Positions 19,131 through 27,381 of a stretch of 64,000 nucleotides of DNA are shown here, in pieces. This stretch comes from Prevotella sp. tf2-5 (lineage in GTDB: Bacteria; Bacteroidota; Bacteroidia; Bacteroidales; Bacteroidaceae). Each line of letters opens with the position of its first letter. The first letter of the stretch is position 1. The translations under genes were made by a program, and so were the position numbers. The DNA lies in the NCBI RefSeq assembly GCF_900115435.1, contig NZ_FOWK01000004.1, positions 186,001 through 250,000 on the forward strand. The letters are read 5' to 3'. The notes under the pieces were generated by a model. The model was not told the origin of the DNA, made no database searches, and was given only the letters and a program-made list of their open reading frames with translations.

Positions 19131-19670
19131 ATGCCAGAAACAAGAAACTATTTGGAATTAAAAGTTCCTGTTGGGAAAAATGCCATTTGGCTTACAAGGC
19201 TTCGCGAGGCCTTGGCCGAAGAGGGCATATCCGTGAAATGGCAGGATGGATGGTATCATATTACTGTCGTATTTGTAAATGATGACCGACATGTTCCACT
19301 TTTATACTCCGAATTCAATAAGATTCTGAATAGCAGGAAAGCTCCATCGATTACATTAGATAAGATAGGCGCGTTCACTACAAGAGGGGGGCTTCAGCAC
19401 ATCGTGTACCTGGCATCAACACAACCATCAGAAGATGTTATAAAAATTATAAGAGATATTCGTGACAGTGCAAAAAGCATTGGAGCAAATTATGATTCTG
19501 ACTTTCGACTGCATATTTCACTTGGGAGGATTGATGCTCATGCATATAATCTGGAGAAAGTTAAAAATATAGTTGAAGGAATAGATATCCCGCCTTTTAC
19601 GCTCGAACTTAAAGAGGTAGAGTATAGATACTTTAGGAACAATAGTATTGGCAAATGGAGGATGTATTAG
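19131..19670 (+). CDS. 2H (LigT/CPDase-like) phosphoesterase, copy 1
   Basis: A 179-residue protein with the paired motifs of 2H phosphoesterases: WYHITVVF (H43, T45) and FRLHISLGR (H128, S130), flanked by the usual hydrophobic strands. The family cleaves or ligates 2',3'- or 1'',2''-cyclic phosphates in RNA ends and nucleotides, and some members inactivate signalling oligonucleotides. I chose ATG 19131 rather than the TTG at 19125, which overlaps the previous stop; it directly follows the 780-residue gene, so is in the same transcript. It is a paralogue of the gene at 23605 (same length, same spacing of motifs, shared AFTT..GLQHI/GASHI segment). Confidence 0.82.
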   Translation: MPETRNYLELKVPVGKNAIWLTRLREALAEEGISVKWQDGWYHITVVFVNDDRHVPLLYSEFNKILNSRKAPSITLDKIGAFTTRGGLQHIVYLASTQPSEDVIKIIRDIRDSAKSIGANYDSDFRLHISLGRIDAHAYNLEKVKNIVEGIDIPPFTLELKEVEYRYFRNNSIGKWRMY

Positions 19671-19691
19671 TAACAATGATAGTATAACAAT

Positions 19692-21968
19692 ATGGCAGAA
19701 AACGAATGGCTTGACAAGGCATGGGAGTGCATGGAGAAAGAAGACTATGCACAGGCAAAAGAGTATTTTGAGAAGGCTACCGCAGAAGGTGTAGCCGAAG
19801 CATATTGTGATTTGGGAAACCTTTACTTTGAGGGAAACGGTATAGAAAAGGATTACAAGAAGGCCTTTGAGATGTATCTGAAAGGAGCAAAAGCTGGTGA
19901 TCCTGATTGCATGGATAACCTTGGAATGTGCTATTTCTGGGGTCATGGTACAGAAACCGATCTCCAGAAGTCGGCATTCTATAACGAAAAGGCTGCTAAA
20001 GCTGGCATCGTCAGGGCCATGTTTGATACGGGCCTGAACTATGAGCGCGGTTATGGCGTGAGCCAAAATATAGAGAAAGCTCTCTATTGGCTTGAAAAAG
20101 CTGCCGAAGATAATTATCCTGCGGCTCTTGTGGAATTGGGTGACTTGTACTTTGTAGGAGAGTATGTGGAGAAAGATTTAGAAAAGTCATTCAGCTACTA
20201 TCAACGAGGTGCTAAGATTGGTGATAACCAATCGAAGTTGCTAATTTCAACATTTTATGAAAAGGGTCTTGTGGTTGAGAAAGACTTGGAAATGGCCAAG
20301 AAAATGGATCAAGACGTTTACGATTCATATTATGAACAGGCTATTACTGAAGATGACCGCGATGCACAATTTAGATTAGGGAATTTCTATTTCTTCGGAT
20401 TACCATTGGTCGGGATTGAACCAGATTATTCGCAAGCGGCAGAATGGTATGAGAAGGCTGCTGAGAATGGTTTAGACCATGCTCAAAATAATATAGGGAA
20501 TATGTATGCCCGTGGAATAGGTGTAGCTCAAAATTACGAAAAGGCTTTTTACTGGTATTCGCAAGCAGCAGAAAGATTGAACCAGGAAGCCATGAGCAAT
20601 GTTGCGAACTGCTACTATTTGGGACGCGGAGTTGAGCAGGATTATAACAAAGCAGCAGAGTTCCATACAAAAGCTGCTAATCTTGGCTATGCTAACAGTC
20701 AGGAAGTGCTTGGAGAGATGTATATGGAAGGTAAAGGTGTGGAACAGAGTTACACTCAAGCAGCATATTGGCTAAAAAAGAGTTGTGAAAATAGTGAAAG
20801 GTCCGCTTTCGCGCCATTTGGTGATTGTCATAGAAAAGGGCTTGGTATAGATAAGGATGAGAAAAAGGCCTTTGAACTCTATCAGAAAGGGGCCGAAATG
20901 GGAGATTTACGTTCAAAAGTTTCCATGGCTGAGTGTCTGATTGAAGGTTGGGGAACAAAATGCGACGATAAGCAGGCTGCTCAGATACTGGAAGCGGTAT
21001 GTAATGCCGAAGAGGAGTACAGGGAGAATCTTGTCACCATGATTACTCACGAAGATGAGAGTGGACGTATATTCATCGAAGATCCTCTTGATGAAGAGAA
21101 CCTACCTCATTATGCCAAGGCTTATTTCATGCTCGGCACATTGAACTATACAGGAAATGGAACTGGCGGTTCTAATTCATCAAAGGCCTTGGCTCTGCTA
21201 AGAATGGCAGAAAGACTGGGGTATAACGATGAGAATCATAAAGGTACTTCGGTAAGCGACTTGATAAAAAAAATCGAGGACGAAGCAGAGGTGACAGGAG
21301 GAACGAACGACTCCTACATAGAAATAAGAGACCTTGGTCATCGTGGAAAGATGGGAAGATATGATATTTACGTCCACCATTCAGACGGCACGGAATCTAA
21401 CGTTAGATTTGGTACTGATCGACGGAAGTTCTGCTATCTGTTGTTGCTCTTGCTGGTGTCAAACAAAGATTCCGTGCAGGGACTGATGGCTCGTTTCTTC
21501 TGTTATGGAAGAGACAGACTTGTCAGCTTGGCCAACATTTCCCTTTTGAATGACGAAGAAGGACCGGACAAGTGGATTGAGAAGTTCATATATAGCGAGG
21601 TTCCCATGAAAGATGAATACGGGAATATAGGCTATAGCTATGAATACGCCAACTGGATGTATTCGAACGAAGTGAGAAAGGCCTCGGAATTCTTCGGCGA
21701 GGTGTGCAGCAATGACGAACTTGAACTATACAAGATAAGATCGACGGGCGGTAGGAATAGCATTACGACTATCGCGGTTAAACCAGAGCAAATTGTTGTG
21801 CCGGAGAGTCTCGTAAAATATACGAAGGACTTACCGACACGAGATTTTATGCTTAACTATAAACAAGTAATGAGAAGGTCGGGTAAGATAGAATTGGCCA
21901 AAAGACTGTATGCAAAGTATTACGAGAACTGGAACGATGACGGTTCAAGTGACCAACTATCAGAATAA
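19692..21968 (+). CDS. Sel1-repeat (TPR-like) protein with unique C-terminal domain
   Basis: A 758-residue protein made of at least ten Sel1-like repeats from residue 5 to about 440, with the recurring pattern A..LG..Y..G.GV..(D/N)Y.KA..WY.KAA. Sel1 solenoids bind proteins and often serve as scaffolds or as immunity/regulatory factors. Residues about 510-758 are not repeats: a compact mixed domain without motifs I can name. No signal peptide, so probably cytoplasmic. It begins 21 nt after the 2H phosphoesterase and ends at a strong terminator, making it the last gene of the block. Its coding sequence is more GC-rich than the helicase module. Confidence 0.82.
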   Translation: MAENEWLDKAWECMEKEDYAQAKEYFEKATAEGVAEAYCDLGNLYFEGNGIEKDYKKAFEMYLKGAKAGDPDCMDNLGMCYFWGHGTETDLQKSAFYNEKAAKAGIVRAMFDTGLNYERGYGVSQNIEKALYWLEKAAEDNYPAALVELGDLYFVGEYVEKDLEKSFSYYQRGAKIGDNQSKLLISTFYEKGLVVEKDLEMAKKMDQDVYDSYYEQAITEDDRDAQFRLGNFYFFGLPLVGIEPDYSQAAEWYEKAAENGLDHAQNNIGNMYARGIGVAQNYEKAFYWYSQAAERLNQEAMSNVANCYYLGRGVEQDYNKAAEFHTKAANLGYANSQEVLGEMYMEGKGVEQSYTQAAYWLKKSCENSERSAFAPFGDCHRKGLGIDKDEKKAFELYQKGAEMGDLRSKVSMAECLIEGWGTKCDDKQAAQILEAVCNAEEEYRENLVTMITHEDESGRIFIEDPLDEENLPHYAKAYFMLGTLNYTGNGTGGSNSSKALALLRMAERLGYNDENHKGTSVSDLIKKIEDEAEVTGGTNDSYIEIRDLGHRGKMGRYDIYVHHSDGTESNVRFGTDRRKFCYLLLLLLVSNKDSVQGLMARFFCYGRDRLVSLANISLLNDEEGPDKWIEKFIYSEVPMKDEYGNIGYSYEYANWMYSNEVRKASEFFGEVCSNDELELYKIRSTGGRNSITTIAVKPEQIVVPESLVKYTKDLPTRDFMLNYKQVMRRSGKIELAKRLYAKYYENWNDDGSSDQLSE

Positions 21969-21974
21969 CATGCA

Positions 21975-22007
21975 AAAAGCGCCGAGTCTTCACGACTGGG
22001 CGCTTTT
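21975..22007 (+). terminator. Intrinsic terminator closing the 4.2-22 kb block
   Basis: A 14-bp stem (21975-21988 with 21994-22007, one mismatch) and a 5-nt loop, with A and T runs at both ends of the stem, so it can work in both directions. It starts 6 bp after the Sel1 gene stop. Confidence 0.85.
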
Positions 22008-22044
22008 CCTGAATATGAGTAATAATTCTGTGAGTGATCATCTC

Positions 22045-22257
22045 TTATAGGAGAGTTGTGAGGATGTTTCCATTACCAATGACATGGTAATTGGAATCGA
22101 GGGTTTGATTGCGCCCTGGCTCGTAATAGCCAAGGACGTGGTTGTTACTGTCACGCAGACACTGGCGTCCACTGAATTCTACATCGATGTAACCAATGAC
22201 ATGCTGGTTACGGTCTCTTAATGTTTGTCTTGACAGATTTGCTTGTTTAAATATTAT
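22045..22257 (-). pseudogene. Fragment of a beta-flower-type repeat protein (no start codon)
   Basis: On the minus strand a frame from 22257 to the TAA at 22045-22047 encodes about 70 residues containing three to four copies of a short pattern: LRDRNQHVIGYID, LRDSNNHVLGYYE and LDSNYHVIGNG. This is the repeat of small proteins named 4-fold/5-fold beta-flower proteins in Bacteroidetes. The frame has no ATG, GTG or TTG before the first repeat and is closed upstream by a stop (22258-22260), right after the WG-repeat gene, so it is a 5'-truncated remnant or the detached tail of that gene. Confidence 0.55.
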
Positions 22258-22262
22258 TTACA

Positions 22263-23003
22263 TTATTCGTTGATGACGGTGTTGTAGACGTAAGCGCCAT
22301 CATATTTCTCATCCTCCTCGAACTGGTCTTTGGGGACGAACTCGCCAGTGTCCTCGATGACATAGCCCTCGACACCGTCTTTGTGGAAAACCACATCTTC
22401 GTCGGGGTCCCAATCAATCTGGTCATACTCAGGCAGCACGAAATGGAATGTTCTGGCATCGAGAGCACCAAATTTTCCATCAGCTTCGAGGAGGATGAAG
22501 TCGTTCCATGGTTCGTAGAACTGGGTCAGTATGTTGGGGATGAACACCTTTCCGTACTTGGTGACAAATCCAAACTTACCCTTCACACCATCCCAACAAG
22601 CCTGATACATGGCAGTGTAGGGACACCAAATGAGAACGTCGAAACGAAAATCTGCAAGGACATTGCCAGTACCGTCGGCTGCCACAACGCCATATTTGCC
22701 GTCTTTCTTGGCAGCGAGATGGGGCAAGTTGAATACGTGATGGTCGCCCAAGAATGTGAATTCTTCAAAATCTGCAGGAACGAGAATCTGTCCAGCAGCG
22801 TTCTTGACGCCCTTCTTGCCAGTGACAGGGTCGACGAACTCGTAGTTGTCCCAGTTGTAGGAAGAGATGAGGTCGTTCAGTTTGTTGATGACTTCGTCAT
22901 AAGCGGCACCCTGAAGCTGAGAGTCGCTCAGTTTGGCACTCAGTTGGTCGTACTCATTCAACTGCTCAACAGTTGGTCTTGGGAGGTTCTGTTCTTTTTT
23001 CAT
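22263..23003 (-). CDS. WG-repeat protein
   Basis: A 246-residue protein. The N-terminal 55 residues are helical; then come four to five degenerate WG repeats (KDGKYGVV, GKFGFV..GKV, DGKFGALD), with the spacing of KW/KFG..d..G.iv.P.yd.i units. WG-repeat proteins are beta-propeller-like solenoids of unclear function common in Bacteroidales defence and toxin neighbourhoods. The C-terminus is acidic. A -7 box (23046-23053) lies about 43 bp upstream of the ATG and is inside the 3' end of the preceding gene. The beta-flower fragment follows after 5 bp. Confidence 0.75.
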   Translation of the reverse strand: MKKEQNLPRPTVEQLNEYDQLSAKLSDSQLQGAAYDEVINKLNDLISSYNWDNYEFVDPVTGKKGVKNAAGQILVPADFEEFTFLGDHHVFNLPHLAAKKDGKYGVVAADGTGNVLADFRFDVLIWCPYTAMYQACWDGVKGKFGFVTKYGKVFIPNILTQFYEPWNDFILLEADGKFGALDARTFHFVLPEYDQIDWDPDEDVVFHKDGVEGYVIEDTGEFVPKDQFEEDEKYDGAYVYNTVINE

Positions 23004-23030
23004 CTTATACTATTATTATTTAAACAATTA

Positions 23031-23618
23031 TTAATTTTTACGATGCAAAGATACGAATAGTTTCTTGATAAGGCCGGAAATGTATACGTATAACAGGTTA
23101 CTATTCTGCTTTTTCGGCCTTTTTGGCAGCATGGTGATCGGCCTCGTGGACCACTCGTTCTGAGTCCTTCTAAGTCTCCATATATCCTTCATGGTAAGGC
23201 TGTCGGGCTCTTTTCCAATCAGACCTAACATAAAGCCTGGCCATCGTTGGAATAATCTGCTGGGGTGTTCTAAGTTCGCTTCTTGAACCTTCTTCATAAA
23301 AGCATCATAGATTTCATTAGCCACAAGAAGATTATTCCCAGCGAACAGGTCGACGGGCTTCCAATCGGGATTGTTTGACAGACAATCGAACATACGCCAC
23401 GAGATATCCTTAAGAACGGGGATGATATCATTGATATGGCTTGGATCAAGAGGGTCGTCTCCCTGACAATAGTTCGCATGATATATCTGCCCATCGTGAC
23501 AAATGATGTAGATTGCCCCCATTTCACCCATTGCCCCTTCATACGCAAAGGAGAAAGCCACGATATTGAGAGACTTATACTCCCGATAATTTGATTCTGT
23601 TATTTCAATGATATCCAT
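23031..23618 (-). CDS. Conserved hypothetical protein, MDIIEITES family (copy 2)
   Basis: Paralogue of the 2981-3439 product. I start it at the ATG at 23618 because the copy-1 protein begins with the same MDIIEITES; the upstream in-frame ATG at 23648 would add ten residues within the preceding gene. It overlaps the stop of the 2H phosphoesterase gene by 14 bp, so is probably cotranscribed with it. Homology ends near residue 150 (KDIWRL versus NEIWEL); copy 1 then stops, whereas this copy reads on for 45 residues of unrelated, basic sequence that runs into the next gene's promoter. The original stop appears to have been lost. Function unknown. Confidence 0.68.
   Translation of the reverse strand: MDIIEITESNYREYKSLNIVAFSFAYEGAMGEMGAIYIICHDGQIYHANYCQGDDPLDPSHINDIIPVLKDISWRMFDCLSNNPDWKPVDLFAGNNLLVANEIYDAFMKKVQEANLEHPSRLFQRWPGFMLGLIGKEPDSLTMKDIWRLRRTQNEWSTRPITMLPKRPKKQNSNLLYVYISGLIKKLFVSLHRKN
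23046..23053 (-). promoter_or_regulatory. -7 element for the WG-repeat gene
   Basis: Minus-strand TATCTTTG followed by C, 43 bp upstream of the ATG at 23003; it lies inside the extended 3' end of the preceding gene. Confidence 0.5.
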
Positions 23619-24159
23619 ATTTAAGCTTCCATGTTTTAATTTTATCACCCCTGAAATAGCGATGTTCTGCCTCGTTGAGAATACAGTTGAACATCGGTTG
23701 ATTTATCCTGTGAAGGACGGATTGCAATTGCTCCAGTGAAACCTTGTCAGCAGATACCCTCCCCAAAGTGACATGGGGCTTAAATGGACGTTTGTCGTAG
23801 TTCGCATTCAGACTATCAGCCAGCGTCCTGGCATCATCTGCAATAGTAAGGATCTGAGACGGAACCTGAGAAGATGTTAGGTAAATGATATGGCTGGCAC
23901 CATCACCTGTGGTGAAGGCATCCAGTTTATCGATGGTTATTGGAAGAGAGTAGAATACTGACATACACTGTTCAAATTCTTGGTTTAGATCCTTTACACA
24001 GTTATCATCGTCAAGGAACAATATGGTCATATGGTAATGGAACATCTGCCATCTGACAGGAATTCCTGCAGCCCTGATCTTTGACCGCATCTCTTTTGCC
24101 CATTTATTCCAACCCTCATCTTTTTTTACAGGAATCTTAATCTCTAAAAAGTTTGCCAT
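23605..24159 (-). CDS. 2H (LigT/CPDase-like) phosphoesterase, copy 2
   Basis: A 184-residue protein with both 2H motifs: FHYHMTILFL (H43, T45) and FKPHVTLGR (H129, T131). Size, motif spacing and the segment DKLDAFTTGDG.SHIIYL match copy 1 at 19131 (DKIGAFTTRGG.QHIVYL), so the two are paralogues that sit on either side of the Sel1 and WG genes on opposite strands. Chemistry: hydrolysis of cyclic nucleotide phosphates, possibly ADP-ribose cyclic phosphate or 2',3'-cyclic RNA ends. It lies next to a SprT-like protease and close to an ADP-ribosylglycohydrolase and Nudix gene. A -7 box at 24186-24193 is 27 bp upstream. Confidence 0.85.
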   Translation of the reverse strand: MANFLEIKIPVKKDEGWNKWAKEMRSKIRAAGIPVRWQMFHYHMTILFLDDDNCVKDLNQEFEQCMSVFYSLPITIDKLDAFTTGDGASHIIYLTSSQVPSQILTIADDARTLADSLNANYDKRPFKPHVTLGRVSADKVSLEQLQSVLHRINQPMFNCILNEAEHRYFRGDKIKTWKLKYGYH

Positions 24160-24185
24160 ATACTAACATTTATTGTTTGATGGTG

Positions 24186-24193
24186 CAAAGATA
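24186..24193 (-). promoter_or_regulatory. -7 element for the copy-2 2H phosphoesterase gene
   Basis: Minus-strand TATCTTTG followed by C, 27 bp before the ATG at 24159. Confidence 0.55.
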
Positions 24194-24263
24194 CGAACTA
24201 TTATTGGGATTGTCCTTCCATTTATAGGTATAACAAACAATACCCTCTCTAACGTCACAATGA

Positions 24264-24704
24264 TTAGCGTGGAGCATTGGGCGCTAATGGGAGGGGCGAA
24301 ACATCGTAGGTCATAGTGATGTTCAGCCCATATTGCTCGTTCAACTTCTGAGCCATCACCATGAATTTAGGGCCATGACTGTAGTCCTTGAAACTGAAGA
24401 ACCGAAGACAACGACGGAAAACCGAACGATCATCGGGATCGTTAAGATATAGATGATAGTGAATCATCTCATGAACCATGATGTTCCTGAACGTCTCTTC
24501 GTCGAAGTCGAAGTAGTCGGACATAAGAATCACCATGAAACGCTTCTTGAAGGGCTTTTTCTTTTCACCCCAGCGATATGCAAACTTTCCCAGCTTACGA
24601 TAGGTATGCATTACGTCAAATTTTGGGGTAGGCAACTTGTGGTTGAAGTACAACCTGTTGCACTCCCAAAACATGTGGGGCATATTGTTAAGGTCTGCAA
24701 TCAT
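24264..24704 (-). CDS. SprT-like zinc metalloprotease
   Basis: A 146-residue protein with the gluzincin signature HEMIHYH (H78, E79, H82) and a third likely zinc ligand at SHGPKF (H110), the spacing of SprT/Spartan catalytic domains. Family members degrade proteins, notably DNA-protein crosslinks in the Spartan branch. There is no zinc-ribbon tail, so this is a bare catalytic domain. It starts 12 bp after the acidic-protein gene and is probably expressed with it from the promoter at 25321. In a defence neighbourhood it might remove bound proteins from DNA or process a toxin (inference). Confidence 0.83.
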   Translation of the reverse strand: MIADLNNMPHMFWECNRLYFNHKLPTPKFDVMHTYRKLGKFAYRWGEKKKPFKKRFMVILMSDYFDFDEETFRNIMVHEMIHYHLYLNDPDDRSVFRRCLRFFSFKDYSHGPKFMVMAQKLNEQYGLNITMTYDVSPLPLAPNAPR

Positions 24705-24716
24705 ATCGTCTGCATA

Positions 24717-25286
24717 TTAGTCCTGTTCCTTGGCCTTCTTGATGATGTCCTCAGGGACGTTGACAGCATATTCTACTTCATCAACGTCAACTTCAGCATC
24801 CATATGGTCGCGCATGAACTCTGCAGCATCGTCGTCACTCAGGCTCCTCACGTAGTCATCAAGCCAGTCATGGAAGGCTGCAGACTTGGCATATTCCTTG
24901 CTCTCCTCGTCAATTTCGCCGTTCTCATCAAGATAGTCCTCCTCTATGAATTCGAAGTTGAAACCGCATTCGCGCTCACAGTAGTCCATCAGTTCTTCTT
25001 CATCATACTCGTAGTAGCCGTTATCAAAACCTTCCCACAACCAATGCATATACTCGGCATGGCGGGCCATGTCGTGGTAGGCTTCATCGAGTTTCGCATA
25101 AAGCTCTGGATGAGATGTCTCCAAGCCGAGTTCACCAACATCAGTAGTTCCTTTCTCACGAATCAGCTGTACCAATGTGGCCACCTCTTCGTCAGAGAGT
25201 TCAATAGTACTTTCTCCACTGGTAGTCACAGAACCACTATGAGAGAAACCAAGAAACTGTTCGCATTCAATTTTATACTCTGCCAT
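24717..25286 (-). CDS. Acidic protein of unknown function, full-length paralogue of the 2541 gene
   Basis: A 189-residue, very acidic protein. Shares IELSDEEVATLVQLI and WEGFDNGYYEYD-type segments with the 2541-2969 product, so it shows what the truncated copy has lost. No nuclease or membrane motif; the charge profile is that of a DNA mimic or an immunity protein, but that is only a guess. It is the first gene of a minus-strand pair with the SprT-like protease, 12 bp apart, and has a -7 box (25321-25328) 35 bp upstream. Confidence 0.68.
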   Translation of the reverse strand: MAEYKIECEQFLGFSHSGSVTTSGESTIELSDEEVATLVQLIREKGTTDVGELGLETSHPELYAKLDEAYHDMARHAEYMHWLWEGFDNGYYEYDEEELMDYCERECGFNFEFIEEDYLDENGEIDEESKEYAKSAAFHDWLDDYVRSLSDDDAAEFMRDHMDAEVDVDEVEYAVNVPEDIIKKAKEQD

Positions 25287-25320
25287 ATTACTTATACTTT
25301 AATGTTTAACTTTGATGGTG

Positions 25321-25328
25321 CAAAATTA
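25321..25328 (-). promoter_or_regulatory. -7 element for the acidic protein/SprT pair
   Basis: Minus-strand TAATTTTG followed by C, 35 bp upstream of the ATG at 25286; it faces away from the plus promoter at 25435. Confidence 0.5.
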
Positions 25329-25434
25329 CATAAAAACGTCCGAAGTTGGCTTGTACTTATACGTATACCAAAAGAATAATGGTACATTGATGCGGATTTA
25401 TGCTCAAACAACATGTTATTCAGCAGATTTTTCG

Positions 25435-25442
25435 TAACTTTG
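25435..25442 (+). promoter_or_regulatory. -7 element for the 25473-29177 operon
   Basis: TAACTTTG followed by C, 30 bp before the ATG at 25473. No clear TTTG 19 nt upstream. Confidence 0.5.
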
Positions 25443-25472
25443 CACACATATAAACTCTAAAACAACTTGGAT

Positions 25473-26489
25473 ATGGTAGAAGACATCAAATTGGGATCAC
25501 CATTCACATGGACGCCACAGAGCCCTAAAGAATCCGGTAAGAATGTTGACGAGTTCTATGCATTTGTCGATGACCAATTGGGCATGTTTGAAGAGAATGC
25601 CCACATTTCAGGGACTGTCATTTATATCTCAGACGGCTCGGCTGTCATACAAGTTAGCGAGATGACACCGAGCTTATTCCCCTTCACATTATTCTATAAC
25701 GAAGTAAAGAACAGGTTCTATGACTTTAAGCAGGAGGACATTGATCCATACCAAAAGTATTTCTGTTTGGACGTGGCCAGTATGGTGAGTATGTTCTTTT
25801 ACTATGAGACGGAAGGATTCTTAGCAAATGCAGAGTTTGATAGCGACGGTAATTTAGACTATTATGAGCAGCCTGATGAAGATGGTAGTATTGGTTTCGA
25901 TGGAGAAGATGATTCATTCGTTCCTGACCAGATAAACATTCATTTGCCAGCAGAGGAGATTGAATCGTATGAGGATCTTGGTGCTTTCTGTAATTCAGAA
26001 AACACTCTTGATGATGATGGGAATCTCATACCACGAACTGATGCCTGTAGCGTGAAAAGAGCTGAAACTTGGTTTAACACTCGTGATTGTGCCATCCTTA
26101 CAGCATGGCGTGGGGGAAAAAGCAGGAAGACTAACGATGACAATAACAGAAAACTTCAGAGAAGGCTTCGTGAATTAGGGTATGGTGTAACAAAGATAAC
26201 AGGTTGGTTCGCTGAAAAAGATAAAGAGGTCGCGCGTGAGAATAGTTTCCTAACCGTCAACCTGAATGAGGAGGATTCCTTCCGGAGCAACATATATGAG
26301 TTGTCTGAGTTATACGAGCAAGACAGTTTCCTGTATAAGAAAGCCGGTAGAGACATCCCAGCCGTATTAGTTCATACAAACGACGATACAGGAAAAGGAA
26401 CTGAGGAACTGGCAGGAAGACTACGTATTGGAAATATGGAGGCTGATATCTATAGTCAGATTAAGGCTGGAAGAATAACATTTGAATAA
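25473..26489 (+). CDS. DUF3293-like protein with extra N-terminal domain
   Basis: A 338-residue protein. The last 130 residues resemble DUF3293: AILTAWRGG, N..L...L.ELGYGV, then a W/N-S-F-L segment and a C-terminal YEQDSFLYK stretch (tentative). The N-terminal 190 residues are acidic, contain no motif I know and are not part of that family. I start at ATG 25473, since the TTG at 25467 is less likely. It leads a seven-gene plus-strand run and its stop is 11 bp before the ATG of the ADP-ribosylglycohydrolase, so the two are linked. Function unknown; DUF3293 is seen near nucleotide-metabolism genes. Confidence 0.6.
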   Translation: MVEDIKLGSPFTWTPQSPKESGKNVDEFYAFVDDQLGMFEENAHISGTVIYISDGSAVIQVSEMTPSLFPFTLFYNEVKNRFYDFKQEDIDPYQKYFCLDVASMVSMFFYYETEGFLANAEFDSDGNLDYYEQPDEDGSIGFDGEDDSFVPDQINIHLPAEEIESYEDLGAFCNSENTLDDDGNLIPRTDACSVKRAETWFNTRDCAILTAWRGGKSRKTNDDNNRKLQRRLRELGYGVTKITGWFAEKDKEVARENSFLTVNLNEEDSFRSNIYELSELYEQDSFLYKKAGRDIPAVLVHTNDDTGKGTEELAGRLRIGNMEADIYSQIKAGRITFE

Positions 26490-26499
26490 GATTTTATAT

Positions 26500-27360
26500 A
26501 TGTTAGGAGCAATCATTGGTGATATCGTTGGCAGTCTTTGGGAGTTTAAACCCACGAATGATTACCATTTTGAATGGCTTTCAGATAAGAATGACTTCAC
26601 GGATGACACCATCTGTACGGTGGCTGTTGCCGATGCGCTGCTTCAAGGCCGTGACTTCGGAGAAAGCATTCATGATTGGTGTAACCGCTATCCACATCCG
26701 ATGGGAGGCTATGGTGGCCGGTTTGCACATTGGGTTCGGAGTGTTAATCCCCAGCCATATAACAGCCTAGGTAATGGGGCAGCAATGAGAGTTAGTCCTG
26801 TGGCATACTGCTATAAGGATGAATATCAGATGCTTAAAGCTGCCGAGGCAACAGCTGCCTGTTCCCATAATCATCCAGAAGGGATAAAGGGAGCAAAGAC
26901 AGTTGCGATGGCAATTTATACAGCGAGGGAACTACATCAGGGGCGCAATGTGCTTGGTGAAAAAGATATCGATTATATATTGAGTAGATGCACCGCCATA
27001 TCCAACTATGATATTGAGATCGAGATGGCTGACGTGATCAATCGGTTCGATGAAACATGCCAGGGAACTGTGCCTGTTGCACTTTGGATAATTGGCGAAA
27101 GTACCTCATTTGAGGATGCTGTTAGAAAGGCTGTTAGTCTTGGCGCTGATGCTGATACCCTCGGATCGATTGTCGGTAGTATTGCCGAAGCAATTTGGGG
27201 TATATCGATAGATATGCAGATACAAGCTATGAATTATCTGCCTTCCGATATGAAAAGAGTGGTACTTCGCTTCTATAGAAGATACATTGATGGTGGATTC
27301 CTTGCTGGATATGGTGATGAAGGGGCAGCAATAGATTTGTTGACCAAAGATGAAAAATGA
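26500..27360 (+). CDS. ADP-ribosylglycohydrolase (DraG/ARH family)
   Basis: A 286-residue protein starting MLGAIIGDIVGS, the usual first strand of the family. Metal-binding residues are intact: DDT at 35-37 and GADADT (D217, D219, T220) near the C-terminus, with the GN.AAMRVSP loop near 92-100. These enzymes use two magnesium ions to remove ADP-ribose from proteins, nucleic acids or small molecules. I use ATG 26500; the TTG at 26482 overlaps the upstream stop. With a Nudix hydrolase in the same run it could feed ADP-ribose breakdown, or act as an immunity factor against an ADP-ribosylating toxin (inference). Confidence 0.92.
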   Translation: MLGAIIGDIVGSLWEFKPTNDYHFEWLSDKNDFTDDTICTVAVADALLQGRDFGESIHDWCNRYPHPMGGYGGRFAHWVRSVNPQPYNSLGNGAAMRVSPVAYCYKDEYQMLKAAEATAACSHNHPEGIKGAKTVAMAIYTARELHQGRNVLGEKDIDYILSRCTAISNYDIEIEMADVINRFDETCQGTVPVALWIIGESTSFEDAVRKAVSLGADADTLGSIVGSIAEAIWGISIDMQIQAMNYLPSDMKRVVLRFYRRYIDGGFLAGYGDEGAAIDLLTKDEK

Positions 27361-27381
27361 AGTGATAATACGGTTTCAAGA

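Noticed and set aside
24453..25379. 308-codon plus frame over the SprT and acidic genes
   Set aside because: Antisense of two well-supported minus genes; the hydrophobic Val/His-rich translation is the complement of acidic codons.
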